Source: Pasteurellaceae bacterium (lineage in GTDB: Bacteria > Pseudomonadota > Gammaproteobacteria > Enterobacterales > Pasteurellaceae). From it: a DNA stretch of 64,000 bases. Made by a program: the position numbers and the translations under genes. Below, piece by piece: positions 1-8,369 of the stretch. The number at the start of each line of letters is the position of its first letter. The first letter of the stretch is position 1. Where the stretch lies: positions 1 through 64,000 of the forward strand of contig JAUMYT010000004.1 of assembly GCA_030528525.1 (NCBI GenBank), read 5' to 3'. The notes below the pieces were generated by a model. It did not search any database. It worked only from the letters and a program-made list of their open reading frames with translations, and had not been told where the DNA came from.

Positions 1-503
1 TCAAAGTGCGTGAATTGGTCGCTTACGGGCGTTCGCCTTATCTCAATTTATGGGGCAAGTTGAGCGAAAAAGATGAGCAATTCGTTGAACAAGCGATGCA
101 AGCCACCAACACCACCGAACTTGCTGATCGTCTAGCCAGCGATATTTCAGGCGGTCAGCAACAGCGTGCATTTTTGGCGATGACCTTGGCTCAAGACACC
201 GACATTGTGCTACTTGATGAACCCACAACCTATTTGGATTTACATCATCAAGTGGAATTGATGACGATGATGCGAAACTTACAACAGCAAGGCAAAACCG
301 TTATTACCGTGTTGCACGATCTCAACCAAGCCTGCCGTTATTGCGATCATTTAGTGGTATTAAAACAAGGGGAATTAGTGGCACAAGGTAATCCCCATCA
401 AGTGATGTCCAAAGCCCTACTCAAAGACGTTTTCCAATTAGATGTGGAAATTCATTTAGACCCGATTAGCCAAAGCCCAATGTTTATCGTGCAGGGGCAG
501 TAA
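1..503 (+). CDS. iron-siderophore ABC transporter ATP-binding protein, C-terminal part
   Basis: ATPase subunit of an ABC importer, cut at its 5' end by the window edge; the reading frame is open from the first complete codon (base 3) and the GTG at base 6 is an internal valine. Visible motifs are the signature region ISGGQQQR, the Walker B stretch DIVLLDEPTT with the D-loop, and the switch histidine in TVLHDLNQACRY. The sequence VRELVAYGRSPY and the DLNQACRY stretch are typical of the FepC/FhuC/FecE group, which energises uptake of ferric siderophores together with two permeases and a binding protein. The Walker A motif and the partner genes lie outside the window. The exact substrate cannot be read from this fragment. 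Confidence 0.85.
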   Translation, partial: KVRELVAYGRSPYLNLWGKLSEKDEQFVEQAMQATNTTELADRLASDISGGQQQRAFLAMTLAQDTDIVLLDEPTTYLDLHHQVELMTMMRNLQQQGKTVITVLHDLNQACRYCDHLVVLKQGELVAQGNPHQVMSKALLKDVFQLDVEIHLDPISQSPMFIVQGQ

Positions 504-597
504 ACTCTAGTGGCTGTTTAATCCATTTTATTGTTTTGATGCCAATTTTTAGCATAATGTGGCGATTATCGCCAAAACATGGCTTGAACAGAAAACG

Positions 598-631
598 ACA
601 AGGGGGGAGAAAAAGTGAGTTTTTGCAAAGG
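598..631 (+). repeat. uptake-signal-like repeat, variant A
   Basis: Core ACAAGGGGG followed by GAGAAAAAG and the tail TTTTTGCAAA. It sits between the converging ABC ATPase gene and the ywiC-like gene. Confidence 0.75.
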
Positions 632-1341
632 TTAGTGCCAATACAATGCGAGCAAAAAGACAAGCACAACGCCAAATTCAGCTATTCCAATCTGTTTAAT
701 TGACCATTTTTGCTTCGGTACTAGCATTGCTCTAGCGAGTCCCACAACATAGGAAAAGCCAATTGATAATTCACCAAATGCGAGATAAAGTATCCCGAGT
801 ACACTATGTGAGAGAATGCTCCATTTTAAGTAAAGCGGCTTTTTTCGCTCTCGTGCGACGCTTTTAACATATAAGGTCGTCGCAATAAAAAACAGGGTTG
901 GGTGTAGTAAAATTGACCAATGGTATTGCGTTGTCGTTAAGTAAAAACTCGCCATGCCGATTACGCCAAAGGTGAGAATACCAGCGATATCATTGAGTAA
1001 ATGTCGCTCATCTTTGCGTTTGGCATAGTAAATCTGCACGGCAACAAGGGGGGCAATAAATCCGAGAAATTGCAAAAGATCAGGTTTAACGTAAATTAAG
1101 GGCGACGCAAAAAGGATGGCTAAAATGGCATAAATGATCGCCCATTTTTGGTATTTTTTGTAGATTTCTTGCTAAATAGCGACAAAAATGGGTAAGCGAA
1201 GAGATATACACATAGCCAAGCCAGCCCAAGCCAAATATGCCAAACAGTCCATTGGCTGGCAAAAATGCCGTATAAAAACGGCACAAATGCCATCACGAAT
1301 GCACCGTACTGATTCGATATAAGCGGTTTACATGAGGACAT
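632..1341 (-). pseudogene. ywiC-like membrane protein gene with a -1 frameshift
   Basis: Two reading frames together make one YwiC-like integral membrane protein of about 236 residues. The first (1341 down to 1120, 73 codons) has a strong ribosome binding site AAGGAGG and begins with SNQYGAFVMAFVPFLYG, typical of the family start. The second frame reads through from about 1160 to the stop at 632 and contains QIYYAKRKDERHLLNDIAG, the conserved middle of the family, and several hydrophobic segments. The -1 frame is open upstream of its apparent start, so the break lies near 1153-1165, at an A-rich run. The run includes A AAA AAT in the zero frame, a possible slippery heptamer. A one-base deletion or a sequencing error is the simplest cause. 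The function of the family is not known. Confidence 0.7.
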
Positions 1342-1370
1342 ATATCCTCCTTATTTCAGGCTAAGCAATA

Positions 1371-1410
1371 AAAATCCCTGCTTCTCTTTCATCAGACCCG
1401 CAGGGATTTA
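1371..1410 (-). terminator. intrinsic terminator of the phosphohexomutase gene
   Basis: Inverted repeat AAATCCCTGC / GCAGGGATTT with a loop of about 18 bases and a T-run on the minus strand, 13 bases after the stop codon at 1424. Confidence 0.85.
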
Positions 1411-1423
1411 TCGTTATGTGATA

Positions 1424-3079
1424 TTAACAATCTTGTTTGCCAAATTCATCTTGACGCAGAATTTGACGAACACTTTCATCAAATTGAGCGAGCACTTGCT
1501 CAGCATCTTTTGGATCTTTGCCTTTCGCATCTAGGTAGAATTTGATTTTCGGCTCAGTGCCAGATGGACGGGCAATTAAGCGGCTGCCGTTTTCAAGTAC
1601 AAACACTAAAATATCGCTTTGGCGATCGGTTTTGGTGTGATCGATAAATTGTGCTACCTTGAATCCACCGATTTCGCTTGGTGGATTGGTACGAAATGCG
1701 GTCATCAATTTACCGATTTCGGATAGATCATCGACACGAATCGAGATCTGTCCGCTCACATAAGCCCCGAATTCTTGAGTAAATTCGTTAGCGTAATCAC
1801 TTAAGGTTTTGCCCTGTTTTTTCAAGCTACGCACTAAATCAAGGAACGCAATCGTGGCTGAAATACCGTCCTTATCACGCACTTTATCAGGATCCACCAA
1901 ATAGCCAAGTGCTTCTTCAAAGCCGAATAGTAAGCCTTGTACTTTGCCGATATATTTGAAGCCAGTGAGTGTTTCTTCGGATTCAAAGCCATATTTTTTG
2001 GCAATTTCCGCTAATGCTGGTGAGGAAACTAATGAACAAGCCAAGATCCCTTTTTGTCCTTGGGCGTGGTATTGCTTGGCTAAATACCAACCTAAGAAGC
2101 AACCTACTACGTTGCCGTGCAACGCTTTCCAGTTGCCTTCGGCATCAGGCATTGCAACGGCTAGACGGTCTGCATCTGGGTCGTTAGCGATGATGAACTC
2201 TGCGTTTTTCTCTTTAGCCACTTTAATGGCTAAATCCAACGCACCTTTCTCTTCTGGGTTTGGGAAGTTTACTGTTGGGAAATTACTATCGGGTTGAATT
2301 TGCTCGTGAACTAAATGAGGCTGTGGCAAGCCTGCTTTTTCAAGGGTTTTACTTAACACCTCATAACCTACACCATGCATAGCAGTGTAAACATAGTTAA
2401 TCTCTGCTTGTGGCTCTTTGGCAATTGCTGCGGTTTTTTCGATGTAAGCATTGATGACTTCATCGTCTAAAATTTGGTAATTCTCACTGCGTGGTAAATC
2501 TTGAATTGAACCTGCGGCGACTTTATCAATTAACTGTGCAATATCCTGATCGGCTGGGGAGACGATTTGACCACCGCCATTGGCTTTGCCTAAATACACT
2601 TTGTAACCATTATCTTCTGGTGGGTTGTGGCTAGCAGTGACCATCACACCTGCAGTTGTATCAAAATATTTGATTGCATAGGCAAGCACAGGGGTTGGTA
2701 ATTTACGTGGTAATAAATAAGCTTTAATGCCTGCACCAGCCATAATTTCGGCTGTGTCACGGGCGAATACATCGGAGTTTTTGCGTCCATCATATCCAAT
2801 GACAATTGACGGCTCTTTATCATAGGTTTTTAAGTAATCGGCTAATCCGCCCGCCGCTTGTGCCACCAGCACTCGGTTCATTCCCATTGAACCAGCTTGT
2901 AAGCGACCACGTAGACCTGCGGTACCGAACTGTAAACGCCCATCAAAACGACTCGCTAATTCGCTATGTGCTGTTGTATCGCCTGATTGAGCAGCATTGA
3001 GAAGTTGTTCTAATTCTGCACGCGTTTCTGCATCTGGATCTTGGGCTAACCAATTTTGAGCTTGAGTAAAGAGTGTCAT
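1424..3079 (-). CDS. phosphoglucomutase/phosphomannomutase family protein
   Basis: Alpha-D-phosphohexomutase that interconverts hexose 1- and 6-phosphates, feeding sugar-nucleotide synthesis in the cytoplasm. The four family signatures are present in order: the catalytic phosphoserine loop TASHNP (about residue 150), the magnesium loop DPDADR (about 300), the sugar-binding region LTGFKYIG, and the phosphate-binding loop RPSGTEPK near the C-terminus. The length of 551 residues fits the long bacterial subgroup. I chose the ATG at 3079 because GGAGAA lies just upstream; a longer start at 3091 would need ATT. The gene stands alone between terminator-like sequences. Whether glucose or mannose is preferred cannot be told by eye. 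Confidence 0.9.
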   Translation of the reverse strand: MTLFTQAQNWLAQDPDAETRAELEQLLNAAQSGDTTAHSELASRFDGRLQFGTAGLRGRLQAGSMGMNRVLVAQAAGGLADYLKTYDKEPSIVIGYDGRKNSDVFARDTAEIMAGAGIKAYLLPRKLPTPVLAYAIKYFDTTAGVMVTASHNPPEDNGYKVYLGKANGGGQIVSPADQDIAQLIDKVAAGSIQDLPRSENYQILDDEVINAYIEKTAAIAKEPQAEINYVYTAMHGVGYEVLSKTLEKAGLPQPHLVHEQIQPDSNFPTVNFPNPEEKGALDLAIKVAKEKNAEFIIANDPDADRLAVAMPDAEGNWKALHGNVVGCFLGWYLAKQYHAQGQKGILACSLVSSPALAEIAKKYGFESEETLTGFKYIGKVQGLLFGFEEALGYLVDPDKVRDKDGISATIAFLDLVRSLKKQGKTLSDYANEFTQEFGAYVSGQISIRVDDLSEIGKLMTAFRTNPPSEIGGFKVAQFIDHTKTDRQSDILVFVLENGSRLIARPSGTEPKIKFYLDAKGKDPKDAEQVLAQFDESVRQILRQDEFGKQDC

Positions 3080-3237
3080 AGAATTCTCCAATAATCATTA
3101 AGGGATAAGGAAAAGAGCTGTTATTCTAGCCCTTGAAGATAAAATATGCAGTAATAATTTGCCATTTTCAGGATCTGTGTCAATAAACCAAACTATTGCC
3201 TTGTATGCTCACCACATCGACAACGTTAATCGTTGCT

Positions 3238-3276
3238 ACAAGGGGAGGGGGGAGATAGCAAGACTTTTTGCAAAAC
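3238..3276 (+). repeat. uptake-signal-like repeat, slightly expanded core
   Basis: Core ACAAGGGG with extra guanines, a spacer with AGATAGCAAGA, and the tail TTTTTGCAAAA. It lies just downstream of the 48-codon minus-strand gene. Confidence 0.65.
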
Positions 3277-3282
3277 AGCGTG

Positions 3283-3429
3283 CTATTTATCTGTGGGAGC
3301 TTGTTCAACTATAGCTTCAGTCTGTGTTGGCTGAGGCTCTGGTGAAGAAGTGGTTTTGTCTTTTTGGAAAAACTCCACTGCTAAGGCAACGGTAGCACCG
3401 ATCATAAATGGAATGAGAAACTTTTTCAT
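3283..3429 (-). CDS. small single-pass membrane or secreted protein, 48 residues
   Basis: An open frame with a clear ribosome binding site (AAAGGAC eight bases before the ATG). It encodes a lysine start MKKF, a hydrophobic segment of about 15 residues (LIPFMIGATVALAVEFF), then a polar tail rich in Thr, Glu, Pro and Gln (PEPQPTQTEAIVEQ). This could be an N-terminally anchored small membrane protein. It follows thyA on the same strand by 24 bases, so it may be co-transcribed. I do not recognise the family. The ribosome binding site and the ordered composition favour a real gene. Confidence 0.6.
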   Translation of the reverse strand: MKKFLIPFMIGATVALAVEFFQKDKTTSSPEPQPTQTEAIVEQAPTDK

Positions 3430-3453
3430 TGTGGTGTCCTTTAAAGTCAATGG

Positions 3454-4308
3454 TTAAACTGAAAATGGGTATTGAATACTTGGATGAAATTCGTAGCCTT
3501 CAACCTTGAAATCATCCAGCGTGACCCAGGTTTCTAAGTCTTCTAAGGTTTTGATGTCGGGGTTGATGTGCAGTTTAGGCGGTGCCAATGGCGTGCGTTT
3601 GAGTTGCACCTCTCGCATCAGTTCCAGCTGATCTTCATAGATGTGCGCATTTACAATCTTGTGGTACGCCTGTCCTGCTTGGTGTCCTGTGATTTGTGCC
3701 ATTAACGCTAAGAAAGTGTAGCATTGGATCATATTCCAGTTTAAGCCCAGTGGCACATCGGCAGAGCGTTGGGTACTGTTAAGATAAAGTACGCCATCAA
3801 GCAAGGAAAAATGGTGGCTGTGCAAGCAAGGACGCAAACAGCCCATATGAAACAGACCAGGGTGATAGAAGGTGTAGATTTCGCCACGGTTATCAATACC
3901 GTTTTTCAAATCATCGACAATTTGGCGAAGCAAATCGACATTGCCTGAGCCATCACCTTTCGGGAAATGTCGCCCAACCGCTCCGTAAACCCAGCCCATA
4001 TCGTCTTCGCCCTTGCGGTGCGGATTAGCAAGCCACGCCGCATTTTGGTTGGCGTTCGCATCCCACGATTTTGTGCCAAGTTGGCGGAAATCTGCCGCAT
4101 TATCGTAGCCCCGAATATAGCCCAGCAGTTCGGCAATCGCCGCTTTCCAGAAACTTTTGCGAGTAGTCACTAACGGAAATTCGCCTTTGGCGACATCATA
4201 GGTTAAATCGGCATTGATGACCGTTAAGCAACGCTTGCCTGTCCGTTCATTCGCCACCCATTTGCCTTCGTCCACAATCCGTTGGCACAAATCTAGATAC
4301 TGTTTCAT
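3454..4308 (-). CDS. thyA: thymidylate synthase
   Basis: Makes dTMP from dUMP with methylene-tetrahydrofolate as carbon donor and reductant. The protein is 284 residues, close to Pasteurellaceae ThyA. Visible are the N-terminal [15 protein letters not shown], the folate-site region [14 protein letters not shown], and the sequence [17 protein letters not shown] with the dUMP-binding residues. The region that normally carries the catalytic cysteine reads [20 protein letters not shown]; the Pro-Cys-Leu-His portion fits the catalytic loop. Start at 4308 chosen for the AGGGGAA ribosome binding site; an upstream in-frame start at 4443 would run into the divergent lipoprotein gene. Confidence 0.95.
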   Translation of the reverse strand: MKQYLDLCQRIVDEGKWVANERTGKRCLTVINADLTYDVAKGEFPLVTTRKSFWKAAIAELLGYIRGYDNAADFRQLGTKSWDANANQNAAWLANPHRKGEDDMGWVYGAVGRHFPKGDGSGNVDLLRQIVDDLKNGIDNRGEIYTFYHPGLFHMGCLRPCLHSHHFSLLDGVLYLNSTQRSADVPLGLNWNMIQCYTFLALMAQITGHQAGQAYHKIVNAHIYEDQLELMREVQLKRTPLAPPKLHINPDIKTLEDLETWVTLDDFKVEGYEFHPSIQYPFSV

Positions 4309-4372
4309 ATAGTAATTCCCCTGCTGATTCGGTAGAATGGCACTACCTTTGAAAAATGATGAAGGAGTATAT

Positions 4373-4936
4373 ATGAAATCGGGTTTAAAGTCTTTGGCAG
4401 TTATCGCATCGTTAGCCATTTTAACCGCTTGTGGCTCAAGCAAAAGTGGCGGTTGGAGCCGTTTGAGTGCCGATCAAGTCGATCAAAAATCCTACGCTAT
4501 TGGGTATAGCACCACCGCTCAAACCTATTTGGATCGCGTCAATGCCAGCTATGATATTGACGCTTTTATGCACGGTGCGGACGATTGGTATAGCAACAAA
4601 GTCACCCTGCCCGTGGAGCAAATTCGTGCCAGTTTGTTAAACCGAATGCTCGATCATAATGTGTACGCCTATTACAGCGGCGTGCTGTATGCAGCGGAAT
4701 TACAACACAATTTCAGCCGTTTGAGCCAAACTTGCTGGACAGCCATTCAGCCAAAAAGTATGAGCCAAGGCATTCACGATGCGATGTTGGATCTACAAAA
4801 AACCAACAAACCACGCAACGATGAGTACATCAAAAAAGGCACGGACGATCTGCTCCATTTGTGCGTAGAGCAAGTGGAAAAAGAGCAATCCGCACCGAAA
4901 AAAGCCCCAAAAGCCAAAAAAGTGAAACACAAATAA
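4373..4936 (+). CDS. lipoprotein of unknown function
   Basis: Exported lipoprotein of 187 residues. The start at 4373 has a strong ribosome binding site GAAGGAG and opens a lipoprotein signal peptide ending in the lipobox LTAC-G. The mature part begins with a Ser/Gly/Lys linker, then [16 protein letters not shown], which faintly recalls the N-terminal domain of FKBP-type isomerases, then helical sequence with two cysteines, and a Lys/Ala-rich tail ([12 protein letters not shown]). No catalytic motif is visible and I do not recognise the family. It is divergent from thyA, with which it shares only about 64 bases of upstream DNA, and is followed by a hairpin made from two repeat copies. Confidence 0.75.
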   Translation: MKSGLKSLAVIASLAILTACGSSKSGGWSRLSADQVDQKSYAIGYSTTAQTYLDRVNASYDIDAFMHGADDWYSNKVTLPVEQIRASLLNRMLDHNVYAYYSGVLYAAELQHNFSRLSQTCWTAIQPKSMSQGIHDAMLDLQKTNKPRNDEYIKKGTDDLLHLCVEQVEKEQSAPKKAPKAKKVKHK

Positions 4937-4939
4937 GCC

Positions 4940-4988
4940 GACAAGGGGGCAGATCTTGATGAAAAAGTGCAAAATCTGCCCCTTGCAG
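4940..4988. repeat. head-to-head pair of uptake-signal-like repeats, probable terminator
   Basis: Left copy CAAGGGGGCAGATCTTG; right copy reads as the reverse of GCAAGGGGCAGAT. The arms AAGGGGGCAGAT / ATCTGCCCCTT can pair around a loop containing GTGCAAA. It begins just after the lipoprotein stop codon, so it probably ends that transcript. Confidence 0.75.
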
Positions 4989-5040
4989 TTTTAATTCGAT
5001 GGACTAGAATAGTGCATCTTTTCCGCACAACACAATAATA

Positions 5041-5589
5041 ATGAAACTCAACATTCCAACCTATTTAACCCTATTTCGGGTCGCCTTAATCCCCTTATTT
5101 ATCGTGGCATTCTATTTGCCAGTCAAATACTCGCCTGAAATTACCACGCTGATTTTTTTCATCGCCGGTGTTACCGATTGGTTTGACGGCTATTTAGCAC
5201 GCAAATGGAACCAATCCACGCGTTTCGGGGCGTTTTTAGATCCTGTGGCGGATAAAGTGTTGGTGGCGATTGCGTTGGTGTCGGTGGTGGAGTATTACCA
5301 TACTTGGTGGATCACGATTCCCGCAGGCATTATGATCGCCCGTGAAATTATCATTTCCGCCTTGCGTGAATGGATGGCGGAAATCGGCGAGCGGGCGAGC
5401 GTGGCGGTGTCGGTTTGGGGCAAAGTGAAAACCACCGCCCAAATGTTGGCGTTAGGTGGCTTGTTGTGGCGATATAATCCAGCGATGGAAATCCTTGCGT
5501 TTATCTTACTGTATGTGGCGGCGGTACTGACGATTTGGTCGATGTTGCAATATCTGCAAGCGTCAAAAGGCAGTTTGTTAAAGCCGTAA
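5041..5589 (+). CDS. pgsA: CDP-diacylglycerol-glycerol-3-phosphate 3-phosphatidyltransferase
   Basis: Integral inner-membrane enzyme that makes phosphatidylglycerophosphate, the first committed step to phosphatidylglycerol and cardiolipin. The CDP-alcohol phosphotransferase signature is complete: [11 protein letters not shown], then [10 protein letters not shown], giving the D-G-A-R-G-D-D pattern. It has 182 residues, as expected, with several hydrophobic spans before and after the motif. It is followed directly by uvrC, the same neighbour order as in Escherichia coli but in the reverse sequence (uvrC-pgsA there). No other candidate function. Confidence 0.95.
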   Translation: MKLNIPTYLTLFRVALIPLFIVAFYLPVKYSPEITTLIFFIAGVTDWFDGYLARKWNQSTRFGAFLDPVADKVLVAIALVSVVEYYHTWWITIPAGIMIAREIIISALREWMAEIGERASVAVSVWGKVKTTAQMLALGGLLWRYNPAMEILAFILLYVAAVLTIWSMLQYLQASKGSLLKP

Positions 5590-5617
5590 TCCCCTAGGAA
5601 TAGGATTCGACAGCTCT

Positions 5618-5652
5618 TGCAAGGGGGAGAGAACTGCCGACTTTTTATCAAA
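5618..5652 (+). repeat. uptake-signal-like repeat, weak tail
   Basis: Core GCAAGGGGG then AGAGAAC and a tail CTTTTTATCAAA that has lost the GCAAA. It lies between pgsA and uvrC. Confidence 0.6.
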
Positions 5653-5687
5653 CTTCCCAAATTCAATGTGAATCTAATCTAGTCGCT

Positions 5688-7523
5688 ATGCCTGATTTCG
5701 ATCCCAAATCCTTTCTTGCTACGGTACCGCATAATTCAGGCGTGTACCGAATGTACGATGCCAATGGCACGATCATTTATGTGGGCAAAGCCAAAGATCT
5801 GAAAAAACGCCTGTCGAGCTATTTCCGCACAAATTTGTCGAGCCGCAAAACCGAAGCCTTGGTCGCTCAAATTGCCCATATCGACACCACCATTACCCAT
5901 TCCGAAACGGAAGCCTTGCTACTAGAGCACAACTTCATCAAGGAAAACCAGCCACGCTATAACGTGCTGCTACGTGATGATAAATCCTACCCCTACATTC
6001 TGCTGACCAAACACAAACACCCTCGCATTGCCAGTTTTCGGGGCAGTAAAAAAATCGCAGGCGAATATTTCGGGCCTTACCCCAATGCAGGGGCGGTGCG
6101 AGAAACCTTGAATTTGCTGCAAAAACTGTTCCCCATTCGCCAATGCGAAGATTCTTACTATAAAAACCGCTCTCGCCCGTGCTTGCAATACCAAATCGGG
6201 CGTTGTCTTGCCCCTTGTGTCGAAGGTGTGTATTCGCAGGACGAATACGATCAGCAGGTGCAATTTGTGAGACTGTTTTTGCAAGGCAAAGATCAGCAAG
6301 TGATCGAGCATCTGATCGCCAAAATGGAAGCCGCCGCAACGAATTTGGATTTTGAAGCCGCTGCTCGTTTTCGTGATCAAATTCAGCAAGTGCGATCCGT
6401 TACTGAAAAGCAGGCGATTTCGCAGGATCGCCTAGACGATCTCGATATTATTTCGATTGCCTACCAACACGGCATCGCCTGCGTGCATATTCTATTTGTG
6501 CGACAAGGCAAAGTGCTGGGCAACCGCAGTTACTTCCCGAAAGTGCCAAGCCATACAGAATTGGCGGAACTGAGTGATACTTTTATCGGGCAATTTTATT
6601 TGCAAATGAATCAACATCGCACCATTCCGAATCAGATTGTGATTGACCAAAAAGTCAGTGAAGCCAAGGCATTAGAAACGCTCTTGAGCGAGCAAGCAGG
6701 TTATAAAGTCAGCATTCAGGACAAAGTACGGGGAGAGAAAGGGCGATATTTAGCCTTGGCGAAAACCAACGCACAGGCAGCGTTAAATCTACAACTTCAG
6801 CAAGATTCCCGAATTCAAAGCCGTTACCAAGCCTTGCAAGAATTGCTTGGCTTGGCGGACATTCAGCGAATGGAATGTTTCGACATCAGCCACACAATGG
6901 GCGATCAAACCGTGGCATCGTGCGTGGTGTTCGATCAAAACGGGCCACTCAAATCCGATTATCGCCGTTTCAACATTGAAGGCATCACCGCAGGCGATGA
7001 TTATGCGGCTATGGAGCAGGCGTTATTGAAGCGTTACGACAAACCGCTTCCGCCTGAAAAAATCCCCGATATTATCTTTATTGACGGCGGTAAAGGACAG
7101 CTCAACCGAGCCTTGCAAACTTTTGCGAATTTAAAGGTGGAATGGGATAAAACCAAACCGCTGTTAATTGGTGTCGCAAAAGGCGTGGAACGCAAAGCAG
7201 GCTTGGAAACCTTGCTCATCAGCCGAGCCGATGACGAACGCCACCTGCCACCCGACAGCCCTGCGTTGCATTTAATTCAGCATATTCGGGACGAATCGCA
7301 CAACCACGCCATCAGCGGACACCGCAAAAAACGCCAAAAAGCCTTCACCGAAAGTGGCTTAGAATCCATTGCAGGCGTGGGTGCAAAACGCCGCCAAGCC
7401 TTGCTCAAATACCTTGGCGGAATGCAAGGCGTAAAATCAGCGACCGTAGAAGAAATCGCCAGTGTCCCTGGGATTTCCAACGCACTGGCGGAAGTGATTT
7501 ATGATGTGTTGCAGAATGGGTAA
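5688..7523 (+). CDS. uvrC: excinuclease ABC subunit C
   Basis: Makes both incisions around a lesion in nucleotide excision repair, after loading by UvrA and UvrB. The 611-residue protein has the N-terminal GIY-YIG nuclease domain (NSGVYRMY ... [10 protein letters not shown], residues about 14-40), the central UVR motif that binds UvrB ([10 protein letters not shown], about 220), the C-terminal RNase H-like nuclease ([10 protein letters not shown] and FIDGGKGQ), and a tandem helix-hairpin-helix end ([25 protein letters not shown]). There is no strong ribosome binding site at the chosen ATG; the start is supported by the fit of the N-terminus to the family. Confidence 0.97.
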   Translation: MPDFDPKSFLATVPHNSGVYRMYDANGTIIYVGKAKDLKKRLSSYFRTNLSSRKTEALVAQIAHIDTTITHSETEALLLEHNFIKENQPRYNVLLRDDKSYPYILLTKHKHPRIASFRGSKKIAGEYFGPYPNAGAVRETLNLLQKLFPIRQCEDSYYKNRSRPCLQYQIGRCLAPCVEGVYSQDEYDQQVQFVRLFLQGKDQQVIEHLIAKMEAAATNLDFEAAARFRDQIQQVRSVTEKQAISQDRLDDLDIISIAYQHGIACVHILFVRQGKVLGNRSYFPKVPSHTELAELSDTFIGQFYLQMNQHRTIPNQIVIDQKVSEAKALETLLSEQAGYKVSIQDKVRGEKGRYLALAKTNAQAALNLQLQQDSRIQSRYQALQELLGLADIQRMECFDISHTMGDQTVASCVVFDQNGPLKSDYRRFNIEGITAGDDYAAMEQALLKRYDKPLPPEKIPDIIFIDGGKGQLNRALQTFANLKVEWDKTKPLLIGVAKGVERKAGLETLLISRADDERHLPPDSPALHLIQHIRDESHNHAISGHRKKRQKAFTESGLESIAGVGAKRRQALLKYLGGMQGVKSATVEEIASVPGISNALAEVIYDVLQNG

Positions 7524-7538
7524 TAAGCGGTGAGATAT

Positions 7539-8135
7539 TTAGACTTTTTTACCTGTTTCACAGCGAAAATTTTTACCTAACATTTCTGTTAAGCCTTGGT
7601 AATGACGAAAATTGTAAATAAGCGGTTTCCATTTTTCAGGATCAATTTTATTGTCGGCAAAAATCAATGATTGCTCTGCATGCACTTGTACGATTTTCAA
7701 TTCAACAATCGCATAACCTTCACGCTCAGAGATGTGCATCACGGTTGTTTCCGCTTGTAAAGGGCATTCTAAAATACGTGACGGTTTTATCTGTGTTGAA
7801 GGTTGTGCGGTGAAATGACCACGTTGAAATTTATCTGCACAATAGTGATAAATGCCTTGTTGAAAATCTGGAATAGGTTGTTTTGCCGTCACATCGGCAA
7901 TGGCTTCCACATTCTGCCAAAGTTGTTCATCGGGTAAATTGATCACCGCTTGTGCACACTGTTGCAAATTTTCAAAGGCTTTCCCTTGTGTACCTAACCC
8001 AATCACAATATTATCGCCCAAGCACCAACTCGATGAAATCGGGGTAATATTGGTGTTACCTTGATTATCACAGGTTGTTAATAAAATCACAGGAAAGCCG
8101 TAATAAAACATTTGTGGATTGATAGGTTGGTGCAT
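7539..8135 (-). CDS. flavin reductase-like domain protein
   Basis: Protein of 198 residues of the flavin reductase/flavoredoxin (DIM6/NTAB) group, which binds FMN. Features are the N-terminal YYGFPVILLTTCDNQG, the loop NITPISSSWCLGDNIVIGLG, and the conserved NLPDEQL stretch. Such proteins pass electrons from NAD(P)H or hold FMN for a partner, and the substrate of this one is unknown. Start at 8135 chosen for the ribosome binding site GGAGA; an upstream in-frame start at 8174 lacks one. It converges with uvrC and stands alone. Confidence 0.8.
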   Translation of the reverse strand: MHQPINPQMFYYGFPVILLTTCDNQGNTNITPISSSWCLGDNIVIGLGTQGKAFENLQQCAQAVINLPDEQLWQNVEAIADVTAKQPIPDFQQGIYHYCADKFQRGHFTAQPSTQIKPSRILECPLQAETTVMHISEREGYAIVELKIVQVHAEQSLIFADNKIDPEKWKPLIYNFRHYQGLTEMLGKNFRCETGKKV

Positions 8136-8220
8136 AGATGTTCTCCAAATAGTGATAAAAGGGGCAAGACTCACAATATGAAGAGTTTATCCGATTCAAC
8201 CTCTATTATCTATCTTGCGA

Positions 8221-8246
8221 AATTTTCTCTAAAATACCCCCTTGTT
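8221..8246 (-). repeat. degenerate uptake-signal-like repeat
   Basis: Exact core ACAAGGGGG read on the minus strand, followed by TATTTTAGAGAAAATTT with no TGCAAA tail. It lies in the gap between the flavin reductase-like gene and typA. Confidence 0.45.
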
Positions 8247-8369
8247 TTCTAGCTGAATAAACGAAATTTCGGTATAATCACCACCTTTTTTATAAGGTAA
8301 GCACATTACCTACCGCATTTTCACAGCGGAATTCTCCGCCATTTTTTCCATTAAATATAAGACTTTTCA

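Noticed and set aside
1086..1286. A 66-codon minus-strand frame overlapping the ywiC-like gene
   Set aside because: It overlaps both frames of the ywiC-like protein and has no ribosome binding site; only a chance frame.
4425..4433. ACCGCTTGT in the lipoprotein gene as a functional canonical uptake signal
   Set aside because: It codes the lipobox T-A-C-G and has no tail, so it is probably a coding coincidence.
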